Assembly: GCA_016235125.1 (NCBI GenBank)
Contig: JACRLZ010000002.1
Location: 310,001 to 374,000 of the forward strand
DNA: 64,000 bases
Direction of reading: 5' to 3'
DNA from: Sphingobacteriales bacterium
Lineage (GTDB): Bacteria; Bacteroidota; Bacteroidia; Chitinophagales; Chitinophagaceae
Numbering within the stretch: position 1 is the first letter of the stretch; each line of letters starts with the position of its first letter. Below are positions 25,047-33,121 of this stretch, piece after piece. The notes beneath the pieces are model-generated. The model ran no database searches, had not been told where the DNA came from, and saw only the letters and a list, made by a program, of their open reading frames with translations. The position numbers and the translations under genes were made by a program.

Positions 25047-25649
25047 ATGAAACACTACCCAGATTTGCTATCTGCTGAGGAACTGACCTACCATGTTGAG
25101 GCCTGTGCACTCAATAAGAGGGAGAGCCAGAAAATCATTTATGGTTCTTTTTACGGATATGCCATGGCTATTTGCGACCGTTATGCCAATACGCAGGATG
25201 ATGCGGTGGAAATACTGAATGACGGATTTCTGAAGATCTTTAAAGAAATACATCATTACCGCCCCGCTTATGCCGATGTGGTCAGTTCTTTTAAGGGATG
25301 GCTTCGGAAAATCATGGTTTATACTGCTATAGATCACTACAGGCGAAATCTTAAACATCATCTGGTAACTCAGCTGGATAATGTGGTTTATCATATACCA
25401 ACCGTTACCGAAGATGCTATTGATAAACTTTCTTACGATGAAATTATCCGGGCTATCCAGGAGTTGTCGCCGGGTTACAGAACCGTTTTTAATCTTTTTG
25501 TTATAGAAGGTTTAAGTCATGATGAAATCGGGGAACAGTTGGGAATCTCAACCGGTACTTCCAAATCAAACCTTTCCAAGGCAAGAAGACAACTGCAAAA
25601 AATATTATTTAAACAAAGCGATATAAAAATTGCCAAAAATGCAATTTGA
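25047..25649 (+). CDS. ECF-type RNA polymerase sigma factor
   Basis: 200 residues. Region 2 is seen in 'ILNDGFLKIFKEIHHY' and 'FKGWLRKIMVYTAIDHYRR' (DNA-melting aromatic residues), region 4 in 'ELSPGYRTVFNLFVIEGLSHDE' followed by the HTH 'IGEQLGISTGTSKSNLSKAR' (both quoted in part). No region 3, as expected for ECF factors. The stop overlaps the start of the next gene by 11 bases, so it is coupled to the membrane/beta-barrel protein that is probably its anti-sigma partner. The target promoters are unknown. Confidence 0.88.
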   Translation: MKHYPDLLSAEELTYHVEACALNKRESQKIIYGSFYGYAMAICDRYANTQDDAVEILNDGFLKIFKEIHHYRPAYADVVSSFKGWLRKIMVYTAIDHYRRNLKHHLVTQLDNVVYHIPTVTEDAIDKLSYDEIIRAIQELSPGYRTVFNLFVIEGLSHDEIGEQLGISTGTSKSNLSKARRQLQKILFKQSDIKIAKNAI

Positions 25650-27009
25650 AGAATTCGACGATAAGATAAGACAGGCAGCCGACCATCATCATCCGGCCTA
25701 TGATGAACAGGCATGGTCAAAGATGGAGAAACTGCTCGATAAGCATCTTCCCCGGGAAGAAGAAAAGAAAAGAAGATTTATTTTCTTTCTCTTATTCTTT
25801 TTATTGCTTGGAGGAGGCGCCTGGTTATTGATAAGTAAGCCCTGGGATAAGGAGAAAAGCAAAATGGCTGACAAAACTATTGCCAGTTCTGCAAACAGAA
25901 ATGAGAAACCTGCCGGACTGGGATCATCATCAGACAATAAACCTGTATCCTTAGATCCCCGATCAGGCCGGCTTTCTGAAGTGGAAACTGCTGTTCCTGA
26001 AAATACAGGCAGAAATACAACGATTGAAAAGAATATTAGCAACCCGGTTGTTTTTTCCGCTAAAAATCCAGTATCCAATAAGCAGAAACCTGTTGAAATC
26101 AGAAAAGAAAAGAAAGATCAAAATAATATTCCTTTTACAGCAACTGAGATAAATAAACCGCAACCGGCTGCTGAAAATATCAGTAATCCTGTTTCAGTGT
26201 CAACTGAAAAGCCATTGGCGGATAAGAACGAAATGCCACGGGAAATAATAAATCAACCCAAAGTTGAAAAATCCAGGGATGCTGATATAATCAAACAGAT
26301 AAAGGAGGTGCCGGCCCCGGAAAGTAAAACAGTTTCCGTAACACAAAATCAGAAAACTAAAAAAACAAAGATTAAAAAACCCAACTCATTTTTCATTGGA
26401 CTTTCTGCCGGCCCTGATTTAAGTTTTGTTAGCTCTGACAAGCCGGGTACCGTCAAAATTATTGGGGGTGGAGGCTTTGGGTTTACGCTGCATAACAGGG
26501 TTACTATCCGAACCGGTTTTTATTCAGGGCGAAAAGTATATACTGCTTCTCCCGGTTCGTATAACCCCCCGGCCAGTTGGTGGGCTTATTACCCCAATCT
26601 TCAAAAGGTGGATGCGGATTGCAAGGTTTATGAAATCCCGATATTGCTCAGTTATAATTTTGGACATAATAAAACAAACAACTGGTTCGCATCAGCAGGC
26701 ATCTCTACATTGCTGATGAAAACAGAAGCGTATAATTATTTTTACAAATACACTGCATCGGGGCCGGTTATCAGCAAGAAATGGACAATTAAGGATAAAA
26801 ACAAACATTATTTCTCCGTTCTTACTTTGTCAGCCGGTTTTCAGCAAAAGATCGGCAAACGCATTTCTTTGGTGGCTGAGCCTTATATAAAACTTCCTTT
26901 GGCCGGTGTGGGTTTTGGAAAAGTGAAACTGAATAGCGGAGGAATTCTTTTCACCGTCGGCGTTAATCTTTTCGGCAGGCAAAAAGAAGAAACCAAAAAT
27001 CTTCATTGA
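25639..27009 (+). CDS. Putative anti-sigma-like protein: cytoplasmic segment, one membrane helix, linker, C-terminal beta-barrel
   Basis: 456 residues from ATG 25639 (a TTG three codons earlier is less likely). Residues 1-46 are charged and helical ('DEQAWSKMEKLLDKHLP'), 47-65 are a membrane helix after 'KKRR', about 70-245 are a disordered Lys/Asn/Pro-rich linker, and 250-456 form an outer-membrane barrel domain (PF13568-like: 'NSFFIGLSAGPDLSF', 'SLVAEPYIKLPLAGVGFG', 'GGILFTVGVNLFG'). There is no signal peptide cleavage site. The layout would let one chain span inner membrane, periplasm and outer membrane. Overlap with the ECF gene suggests it controls that factor. Confidence 0.75.
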   Translation: MQFEEFDDKIRQAADHHHPAYDEQAWSKMEKLLDKHLPREEEKKRRFIFFLLFFLLLGGGAWLLISKPWDKEKSKMADKTIASSANRNEKPAGLGSSSDNKPVSLDPRSGRLSEVETAVPENTGRNTTIEKNISNPVVFSAKNPVSNKQKPVEIRKEKKDQNNIPFTATEINKPQPAAENISNPVSVSTEKPLADKNEMPREIINQPKVEKSRDADIIKQIKEVPAPESKTVSVTQNQKTKKTKIKKPNSFFIGLSAGPDLSFVSSDKPGTVKIIGGGGFGFTLHNRVTIRTGFYSGRKVYTASPGSYNPPASWWAYYPNLQKVDADCKVYEIPILLSYNFGHNKTNNWFASAGISTLLMKTEAYNYFYKYTASGPVISKKWTIKDKNKHYFSVLTLSAGFQQKIGKRISLVAEPYIKLPLAGVGFGKVKLNSGGILFTVGVNLFGRQKEETKNLH

Positions 27010-27059
27010 TATTGGCAACCCATTTCAACCCGCTTTCGATTGCATATAAAAATCAACAA

Positions 27060-28394
27060 GTGAGGAAGTCAATATCAACCCGTTCTTTTTTTATTACAAC
27101 AGTATTTGTTATTTTATTTATTTATGCCTGCACCAAAGGCGGCGGAGGCAACAATCCTCCTCCTAATCCATGTTCCGGAGTCACGGTATCCGTAAGCGGC
27201 ACCACAACCAATCCTTCTGCACCCGGCGCTGCAAACGGAAGTATTTCCGTTACTGCATCAGGAGGTTCGGGCTTTACATTCAGTATTAACGGAGGAGCTT
27301 TCCAGGCCTCTGGTAATTTTCCCAACCTCGGAGCCGGTTCTTACACTATCACTGCTAAAAATGGAAATGGATGTACTGGTTCCGGTTCATTTACATTAAC
27401 TGATCCCAACCCCTGTGCAGGAGTAACGATAACAGTAACCGGAACAACAGTAAATCCGACTATGGGATCAAGTAATGGCAGCATTACCGCATCAGCCAGC
27501 GGGGGCGCAGGCGGTTTTACTTTTAGTTTAAATGGCGGAACATTTCAGGCATCAGGCGCATTTAATAATCTTGCGGCCGGCAGCTACACCGTTACTGCTA
27601 AAGATGCAAATGGCTGCATAGGGTCAAATACTTTTAATTTGGTCGCAATTAATCCTTGCGCTGGTGTAACGATAACTGTTACAGGCACGACTGTAAATCC
27701 TACTGCTCCCGGGGCCACTAACGGAAGTATCACTGCATCAGCCAGTGGTGGCGCAGGGGGCTTTACTTTCAATTTAAATGGCGGAACATTTCAGGCTTCG
27801 GGTACTTTTAGTAATCTTGGGGCAGGTAATTATACTGTTACAGCCAGAGATGCCAATGGCTGTACCGGAACGAATTCATTTACTCTGACAGCTCCCAACC
27901 CTTGTGCTGGTATTACGATCACCGTATCCAATGCTGTAACCAACAATACTCCCTGCCAGGCAGCAAATGGTATAATAACGGTAACTCCGGGTGGCGGCAC
28001 CGGGCCCTATACTTTCAGTTTGAATGGAGGGGGATTTCAGGTGTCAAATACTTTCTCAAACCTTGCCCCATCTACATATTCCGTAGCCGCCAAAGATGCT
28101 AATGGTTGTACAGGTACTAATAACGCAACTATTAATAACCTTCCGGAAGGCCCTTTGTTTGCAGCTGTACGCACCGTTTTACAAAACAACTGCGTAAGCT
28201 GTCATAACAACACAATATCGGAAGGGGGAATGAACTGGACAGTGGATTGCAATATTGTTCAATTTAAAGATCGTATCAAAGCAAGGGCTGTGGATGGAAA
28301 TCCATCACCCATGCCACCAAGCGGTCTGATGCCGGCTTCGGAAAGGCAGAAGATAACCGACTGGATAAATGCCGGCGGTCGTTTTACGGATTAA
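27060..28394 (+). CDS. Lipoprotein with four SprB-type repeats and a C-terminal cytochrome c-like domain
   Basis: 444 residues from GTG 27060, which starts a lipoprotein signal ('FVILFIYAC', Cys24); the frame is open upstream to 27006 without a better start. Residues 38-362 are four repeats of about 81 residues, each starting 'CAG/SGVTI' and containing 'NGS' and 'FTFSLNGG', as in SprB repeats (PF13573). The C-terminal 80 residues carry a haem c attachment motif 'CVSCH' (about 376-380) and 'PMPPSGLMPASERQKITDWI', a pattern of short cytochrome c domains with Met ligands. Probably on the cell surface or periplasmic face of the outer membrane. It follows the ECF sigma/anti-sigma pair and may be one of its targets. 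Confidence 0.8.
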   Translation: MRKSISTRSFFITTVFVILFIYACTKGGGGNNPPPNPCSGVTVSVSGTTTNPSAPGAANGSISVTASGGSGFTFSINGGAFQASGNFPNLGAGSYTITAKNGNGCTGSGSFTLTDPNPCAGVTITVTGTTVNPTMGSSNGSITASASGGAGGFTFSLNGGTFQASGAFNNLAAGSYTVTAKDANGCIGSNTFNLVAINPCAGVTITVTGTTVNPTAPGATNGSITASASGGAGGFTFNLNGGTFQASGTFSNLGAGNYTVTARDANGCTGTNSFTLTAPNPCAGITITVSNAVTNNTPCQAANGIITVTPGGGTGPYTFSLNGGGFQVSNTFSNLAPSTYSVAAKDANGCTGTNNATINNLPEGPLFAAVRTVLQNNCVSCHNNTISEGGMNWTVDCNIVQFKDRIKARAVDGNPSPMPPSGLMPASERQKITDWINAGGRFTD

Positions 28395-28427
28395 GTTTCG
28401 GTAGTGTTTAATAATGTGTGGTCAAGG

Positions 28428-28455
28428 AAAGGGCTTTCAGCAATGGAAGCCCTTT
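28428..28455. terminator. Hairpin terminator between convergent genes
   Basis: AAAGGGCTT (28428-28436) pairs with AAGCCCTTT (28447-28455). It separates the lipoprotein gene from ubiX, whose stop codon overlaps the right arm. Confidence 0.7.
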
Positions 28456-29044
28456 ATTTACCCCATCGGTAAGTTTTAATATCAAAACCGGCAAGGTCAA
28501 GTACTCTGTCAACAACAGTGGCTGCTACCTGTTCTATGGTTTTTGGTTTGCTATAGAAAGAAGGAGTGGCGGGGCAGATAATTCCACCGGCCAGGGTTAT
28601 GGTCTCCATGTTCCGGATATGGATCAGGTTATAAGGAGTGTCCCTCACAACACAAATCAATTTTCTTCTTTCTTTTAATATTACATCAGCAGCTCTTGTG
28701 ATAAGGTCATTGGAGATGCCAGAAGCAATGCGTCCCAGGGTTCCCATCGAACAGGGAATAATGATCATGCTATCATACCGGCCTGATCCGGAGGCAAAAG
28801 GGGCTGAGAAATCTGTTGTGGAATAAAATTTTACAGAAGAATCTTTTTCCTGGTCTTGCCTACCGCCCGGCAGGTAGCTATCGGGATTATTTTCAAGTTC
28901 CGTTTTCCATACTTCCTTTGCATTATCTGTCATCACCACAGCCAGTTCATTCCATTGTCCGCTGATTGTAAGCAATTTGTTGAGCAAACCGGCAGCATAA
29001 ATGGAACCGCTGGCTCCTGTTATAGCGACAACAATTTTCCTCAT
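28454..29044 (-). CDS. ubiX: Flavin prenyltransferase UbiX
   Basis: 196 residues from ATG 29044 ('MRKIVVAITGASGSIYAAGL'); an earlier in-frame ATG adds 18 hydrophobic residues that the family lacks. The FMN-binding loop GASGS is at 10-14; 'IIPCSMGTLGRIASGISNDLITRAADV' and 'RKLICVVRDTPYN' are the UbiX signatures (quoted in part elsewhere). The enzyme adds a dimethylallyl group to FMN to make the cofactor of UbiD decarboxylases. Between residues of the normal fold there is 'YLPGGRQDQEKDS', encoded partly by a palindromic repeat at 28858-28878. No ubiD is in the window. Confidence 0.88.
   Translation of the reverse strand: MRKIVVAITGASGSIYAAGLLNKLLTISGQWNELAVVMTDNAKEVWKTELENNPDSYLPGGRQDQEKDSSVKFYSTTDFSAPFASGSGRYDSMIIIPCSMGTLGRIASGISNDLITRAADVILKERRKLICVVRDTPYNLIHIRNMETITLAGGIICPATPSFYSKPKTIEQVAATVVDRVLDLAGFDIKTYRWGK
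28858..28878. repeat. Palindromic repeat inside ubiX
   Basis: CTACC-gcccggc-AGGTAG core (within 28858-28878). It encodes 'LPGGRQ' on the minus strand and adds a short loop relative to typical UbiX. Confidence 0.55.
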
Positions 29045-29163
29045 GTTGTTTAAAAGATTGATTGTAAAAGTCATGACAAGGTAAATCAAATTGCTCAATC
29101 AAGCGGTTGCTTTGTAAAAGCCCTGTAGACTTATTTCTACATTCTGTTGCGCAAGGTCAAGAA

Positions 29164-29283
29164 ATGTATGATTTGGGTAAAATATTACAGGAATTGGGAA
29201 AAAAAAGTTTTCTAAAACTTGGTCAGTATTGCAGAATAGCGATATTAGCAATGAATTTTCATAGGATAAGGTTTAATGGTTAA
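29164..29283 (+). other. Doubtful 39-codon open frame or small RNA region
   Basis: ATG 29164 to TAA 29281-29283 encodes a basic, mildly hydrophobic peptide ('KKSFLKLGQYCRIAILAMN'). A terminator on the same strand begins 18 bases after the stop. No good promoter box was seen. It may equally be part of a non-coding RNA. Confidence 0.25.
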
Positions 29284-29300
29284 TGGTTTTTGATTAGGGC

Positions 29301-29329
29301 CCCCCGATTTTATCGGGGGTTCTTTTTTC
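29301..29329 (+). terminator. Orphan plus-strand terminator
   Basis: CCCCCGAT (29301-29308) pairs with ATCGGGGG (29312-29319), followed by TTCTTTTTTCT. The flanking genes are both on the minus strand, so this terminator needs an unrecognised plus-strand transcript. Confidence 0.65.
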
Positions 29330-29340
29330 TAAGATTGCTT

Positions 29341-29383
29341 GTAATAAAAAAAATCTCTCCGCCGGAGAGATTTTTTTTATTAC
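29341..29383. terminator. Perfect 21-bp palindromic terminator of the DPP4-like gene
   Basis: Exact inverted repeat of 21 bases around a single central C, with A runs on the left and T runs on the right, so it can act in both directions. It is 16 bases past the stop of the peptidase gene. Confidence 0.8.
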
Positions 29384-29398
29384 AAAACTGATTATTAA

Positions 29399-31576
29399 TC
29401 AGAATCCCTTTGACGGTTTGGTTTGCTGCATGGGCTTCCGGGTATTTTCGTTTCCCAGGTTTGTAAGTATCCAGTTTGTCATTTTACTCCAAAGATGGAA
29501 GGTTGTGTTATCCGCCATTCCGCCGATGCCATGGTTTTTATCGGGATAATAAGCACTTTCAAAATCAATATTGCTTTTTACCAGTGACTTTATCATCTGC
29601 ACACTGTTTTGAAAATGTACATTATCATCAGCCGTACCATGAATAAGCAGGTATTTGCCTTTTATCTTATCCGTAAAGTTGATAGGTGAATTATCGTCAT
29701 ACCCTTTTGGGTTTTCCTGTGGGGTACGCATATATCTTTCTGTGTAAATATTATCATAGAACCGCCAGTTGGTCACAGGAGCCACTGAGACGGCAGCGCT
29801 GAATTGTTCATTACCTTTTGTAATAGCCAGTGCACTCATAAATCCGCCATAGCTCCAGCCCCAATGGCCAATATTATTCTTGTCTACAAATGGCATATTG
29901 CCAATATACTTTGCAGCATCCATCTGGTCTTCTATTTCAAACTTGCCAAGCTGCAGGTAGGTTTTCTTTTTGAATTCTTCGCCACGAAACCCGGTGCCGG
30001 TATTGTCAACACTTACTACAATAAATCCCCTTTCTGCAAGCAATTGATGCCACATGCTTACAGCGCCAAAACGGTTGGCTACCTGTTGAGACCCTGGTCC
30101 GCCATAGTTACAGAAAAGCACGGGGTATTTCTTGTTTGGATCAAAATCCGAAGGTTTCAGCATCCATCCATTCAGTGTATCGCCTTTACTGTTCGGGACT
30201 CTTATAAATTCTGCTTTTCCAATAGCATACTCATCCAGTTTGGATTTTAGTTTGCTGCTTTCACTTACTGTTTTTTCTACCGTGGTTGTGATACCGGTTT
30301 CGTTAATATCAATATTATTCAACGTCACTACCTGTGGCGTATTCAGGTCTGATTTATAATCATAGAACTTTGTGAAGTCATCATTCATTGTTATCCTGTG
30401 CCATGCCTTATCATTTGTAAGAGCTGTGATTGTTGAACCTTCAAAATTTGTTACATACAGGTTTCTGTCCATAGGACGGGGATAAGCAAGTAAATAATAG
30501 ATCAGCCTGTTCTTTTCATCCACTCCAATTACATCTGCCACATCTGTATTGCCTTTTGTAACCTGTATTTTCGTTTTGCCATCCATACTACAGAGATAAA
30601 GTTGGCGAAAACCATTCATCTCACTGGTAAAAAGAAAATTCTTTCCATCTTTCAGAAACCACCAGTCGTCGTTGATCTCAACGAAGTATTTATTCTTTTC
30701 TTCATAAAGCAGATTACTTGTACCTGCTTTGGCATTGGTCAATAAAAGCTTCAGATCATCCTGGTGACGATTCATCCAGAATACCACCAGTGAATTATCA
30801 TCCTGTGTCCATTTGATGCGGGGGATATAGATATCGCCCTGCTCATATTGCGCTTTTACTTTTTTACCTGTTGCTACATTGTATATGTAAATATCAACAA
30901 TTGAATTTGCCTCGCCTGCCTTGGGATATTTGTAACTGTATTGTTTGTTATATAAGTTATCAAATTGTGTGAATTCATATTCCTTCACTTTGCTTTCATC
31001 AAAGCGATAGAAGGCTATATAATTTCCTTTGGGGCTCCAGTCGTAAGCTTGCGTAAATTCGAATTCTTCTTCGTACACCCAATCACAGTTGCCGTTGATG
31101 ACATAATTCCATTTGCCATCGGTTGTAACGGCTTTTGATTTTTTACCGGCAATATCAAATACAAATAGATTATTGTTCATCACATAAGCGATCCTTTTCC
31201 CGTCCGGTGAAAGGGAAGGATGAAGTACTTTCTCCTTAGCCAGTTTAGTGAGCCTTTTTGTATTGGCTTCATATAAATAAACAAATGCTTTCGAAGACCG
31301 GCGGTATATCTGCTCATTTTCTTTTTTAAGAAGAACAATATTCGGATAGCTTTCACTAAAGGTGATATCGTCAGCCTGGCCAAATGGTTTACCGTTCTCG
31401 TCTTTCAGGCTGTCAGTTTTTATTTCAGGGTCTTTACTGGTTTGTCCGAAGTCGGCTCTTACGGGTTCGCCACGGAAAGTCCCCTTCTTATAAATGTCTT
31501 CAAGTGTTATTTGTTTTTTTTGTGCTAAAACAAATAATGGCAGCAGGAACAGCACAAGGAAAAATAGTTTACGCAT
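29399..31576 (-). CDS. S9B family dipeptidyl peptidase IV-like serine peptidase
   Basis: 725 residues: signal peptide (1-18, 'FLLPLFVLAQ'), DPP4 N-terminal beta-propeller (about 90-470, PF00930) and prolyl oligopeptidase catalytic domain (about 515-705, PF00326). The catalytic triad is visible: Ser575 in 'WGWSYGGF', Asp650 or 651 in 'GTADDNVHF', His682 in 'DKNHGIGG'. 'DWVYEEEF' (about 165) is the double-Glu motif that binds the free N-terminus of dipeptide substrates in DPP4. It should release X-Pro or X-Ala dipeptides in the periplasm. Single gene with its own terminator. Confidence 0.93.
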   Translation of the reverse strand: MRKLFFLVLFLLPLFVLAQKKQITLEDIYKKGTFRGEPVRADFGQTSKDPEIKTDSLKDENGKPFGQADDITFSESYPNIVLLKKENEQIYRRSSKAFVYLYEANTKRLTKLAKEKVLHPSLSPDGKRIAYVMNNNLFVFDIAGKKSKAVTTDGKWNYVINGNCDWVYEEEFEFTQAYDWSPKGNYIAFYRFDESKVKEYEFTQFDNLYNKQYSYKYPKAGEANSIVDIYIYNVATGKKVKAQYEQGDIYIPRIKWTQDDNSLVVFWMNRHQDDLKLLLTNAKAGTSNLLYEEKNKYFVEINDDWWFLKDGKNFLFTSEMNGFRQLYLCSMDGKTKIQVTKGNTDVADVIGVDEKNRLIYYLLAYPRPMDRNLYVTNFEGSTITALTNDKAWHRITMNDDFTKFYDYKSDLNTPQVVTLNNIDINETGITTTVEKTVSESSKLKSKLDEYAIGKAEFIRVPNSKGDTLNGWMLKPSDFDPNKKYPVLFCNYGGPGSQQVANRFGAVSMWHQLLAERGFIVVSVDNTGTGFRGEEFKKKTYLQLGKFEIEDQMDAAKYIGNMPFVDKNNIGHWGWSYGGFMSALAITKGNEQFSAAVSVAPVTNWRFYDNIYTERYMRTPQENPKGYDDNSPINFTDKIKGKYLLIHGTADDNVHFQNSVQMIKSLVKSNIDFESAYYPDKNHGIGGMADNTTFHLWSKMTNWILTNLGNENTRKPMQQTKPSKGF

Positions 31577-31642
31577 AATACCTTTTTTAATAAGTATAAA
31601 TGTAAAGGAATAATAAAGAAATAAAATTACCGTATAAATAAA

Positions 31643-31664
31643 AATGCCCCGCTAAGGGGGCATT
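31643..31664 (-). terminator. Terminator of the serine palmitoyltransferase-like gene
   Basis: On the minus strand AATGCCCC (31664-31657) pairs with GGGGCATT (31650-31643) across a 6-base loop, followed by T-rich sequence. Confidence 0.75.
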
Positions 31665-31670
31665 GGACAA

Positions 31671-32972
31671 TTATTTATTCTTTGGTTTGTCGGTCAGGTA
31701 ATCGAAGCGTTTTCCCGAGACTTCTGCCATATCAGGGATCTTCTCTACTTTATATTCACCGGCATCCAGCTTTTTCTTTGTTTCCGAAAATGCATTAAGA
31801 GTGATCTCAATATCCTCATCAGTATGAATGGCAGATGGGATAAGCCGGTAAATAATATGACCCTTTGGAATGACGGGGTAAACAACAATAGAAGCAAATA
31901 TTCCATAATTCTCCCGAAGGTCCATCACCATAGCAGTAGCTTCGGGTACATCACCTTTCATGTAAACGGGAGTTACAACAGAATCAGTTTTTCCGATATC
32001 AAATCCTCTTTCTTTCAGGCCTTGCTGAAGTTTGCGGGCATTGCTCCAGAGTTTTTCTTTCAGTTCAGGATGATTGCGAAGCAATTCAAGTCTTTTAAGA
32101 TTACCCACCACCAATGGCATGGGCAAACTCTTGGCAAATATTTGTGAACGGATATTGTAACGGATATAATCAATGATCTTTCTGTCACCGGCAATGAATG
32201 CGCCAATGCTTGCCATTGATTTGGCAAAAGTGGAGAAGTACAGATCAATCTGATCCTGGCAACCCTGTTCTTCACCGGCGCCGGCCCCTGTTTTTCCCAA
32301 TGTTCCGAACCCATGTGCATCATCTACAAGCAAACGGAATTCATATTTGCTTTTCAATGCGGCAATCTCTTTCAGTTTACCCTGGTCTCCTGCCATACCA
32401 AATACACCTTCAGTAATAACAAGAATACCACCAGCCTTTTGTTTTTCGATCAATGCAGAGGCTCTTTGCAATTGCTTTTCGCAATCTTCCACATCATTAT
32501 GCTTGAACACATAGCGATGTCCCGGATGTAAACGTAGTCCATCGATTATACAGGCATGGCTTTCTCCATCATACACAATTACATCATGGCGGCTGCACAA
32601 TACATCTATCAGGCTCACCATACCCTGGTAGCCATAGTTCAATAATACCGCATCTTCTTTATGTTCAAATGCGGCAAGTTCGGCTTCCAGTTGTTCATGC
32701 AGGTTGCTGTTTCCGCTCATCATTCTTGCACCCATCGGTAAAGCAAGGCCATATTTTACGGCTCCTTCAGCATCTGCTTTTCTTACTTCAGGATGGTTGG
32801 CCAAACCGAGATAATTATTCAGGCTCCAAACAATCACATTTTTGCCACGAAACTTCATCCGGCTGCTTATTTCACCTTCTAATTTGGGAAAAGCGAAGTA
32901 ACCATGAGCTCTTTCACGATGCTGGCCGATGGGCCCGTAATTCTTCAATAATCTTTCAAAAATATCTGCCAT
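31671..32972 (-). CDS. Alpha-oxoamine synthase, probable serine palmitoyltransferase
   Basis: 433 residues, PLP fold type I. 'NNYLGLANHPEV' and 'MSGNSNLHEQLEAELA' near the N-terminus, 'VDDAHGFGTLG' (Asp and His of the PLP site) and 'STFAKSMASIGAFI' (PLP lysine, about 253) are the family signatures. The family makes 3-ketosphinganine, 2-amino-3-ketobutyrate, 8-amino-7-oxononanoate or aminolevulinate. Bacteroidota make sphingolipids, and a stand-alone long form like this one is usually the serine palmitoyltransferase; this is an inference from family and taxon. It has a -7 box at 32992-32999 and its own terminator. Confidence 0.75.
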   Translation of the reverse strand: MADIFERLLKNYGPIGQHRERAHGYFAFPKLEGEISSRMKFRGKNVIVWSLNNYLGLANHPEVRKADAEGAVKYGLALPMGARMMSGNSNLHEQLEAELAAFEHKEDAVLLNYGYQGMVSLIDVLCSRHDVIVYDGESHACIIDGLRLHPGHRYVFKHNDVEDCEKQLQRASALIEKQKAGGILVITEGVFGMAGDQGKLKEIAALKSKYEFRLLVDDAHGFGTLGKTGAGAGEEQGCQDQIDLYFSTFAKSMASIGAFIAGDRKIIDYIRYNIRSQIFAKSLPMPLVVGNLKRLELLRNHPELKEKLWSNARKLQQGLKERGFDIGKTDSVVTPVYMKGDVPEATAMVMDLRENYGIFASIVVYPVIPKGHIIYRLIPSAIHTDEDIEITLNAFSETKKKLDAGEYKVEKIPDMAEVSGKRFDYLTDKPKNK

Positions 32973-32991
32973 AACATTTTTTTTACCGGCG

Positions 32992-32999
32992 CAAAGGTA
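32992..32999 (-). promoter_or_regulatory. Putative -7 promoter box of the oxoamine synthase gene
   Basis: Minus strand reads TACCTTTG, a match to TAnnTTTG, 19 bases before the start codon. Confidence 0.55.
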
Positions 33000-33063
33000 A
33001 GAGTTTGAAGCTTAACTGGTATCGCAAGTAATACATTTCAATATATACTGATTCTGATAATAG

Positions 33064-33091
33064 GCAAAAAGAATCCCGCCAACCAGCGGGA
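33064..33091 (-). terminator. Terminator of the FadL-like porin gene
   Basis: TCCCGC (33074-33079) and GCGGGA (33086-33091) pair across six bases; on the minus strand TTCTTTTT follows. Confidence 0.75.
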
Positions 33092-33121
33092 CTCCTTCAT
33101 AAACAGTCGGTCTGATTGCGA

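Larger units (their letters stand above)
29045..29398. other. 354-bp stretch with two terminators and a doubtful small open frame
   Basis: No conventional gene. A plus-strand terminator at 29301-29329 has no known plus-strand gene before it, so the 200 bases upstream may specify a small RNA or the 39-codon frame at 29164-29283. The palindrome at 29341-29383 belongs to the peptidase gene on the minus strand. Confidence 0.5.

Noticed and set aside
27170..28140. Regular direct repeats of about 243 bp
   Set aside because: They are coding repeats (SprB-type domains) with diverged sequence, not CRISPR or tandem satellite DNA.
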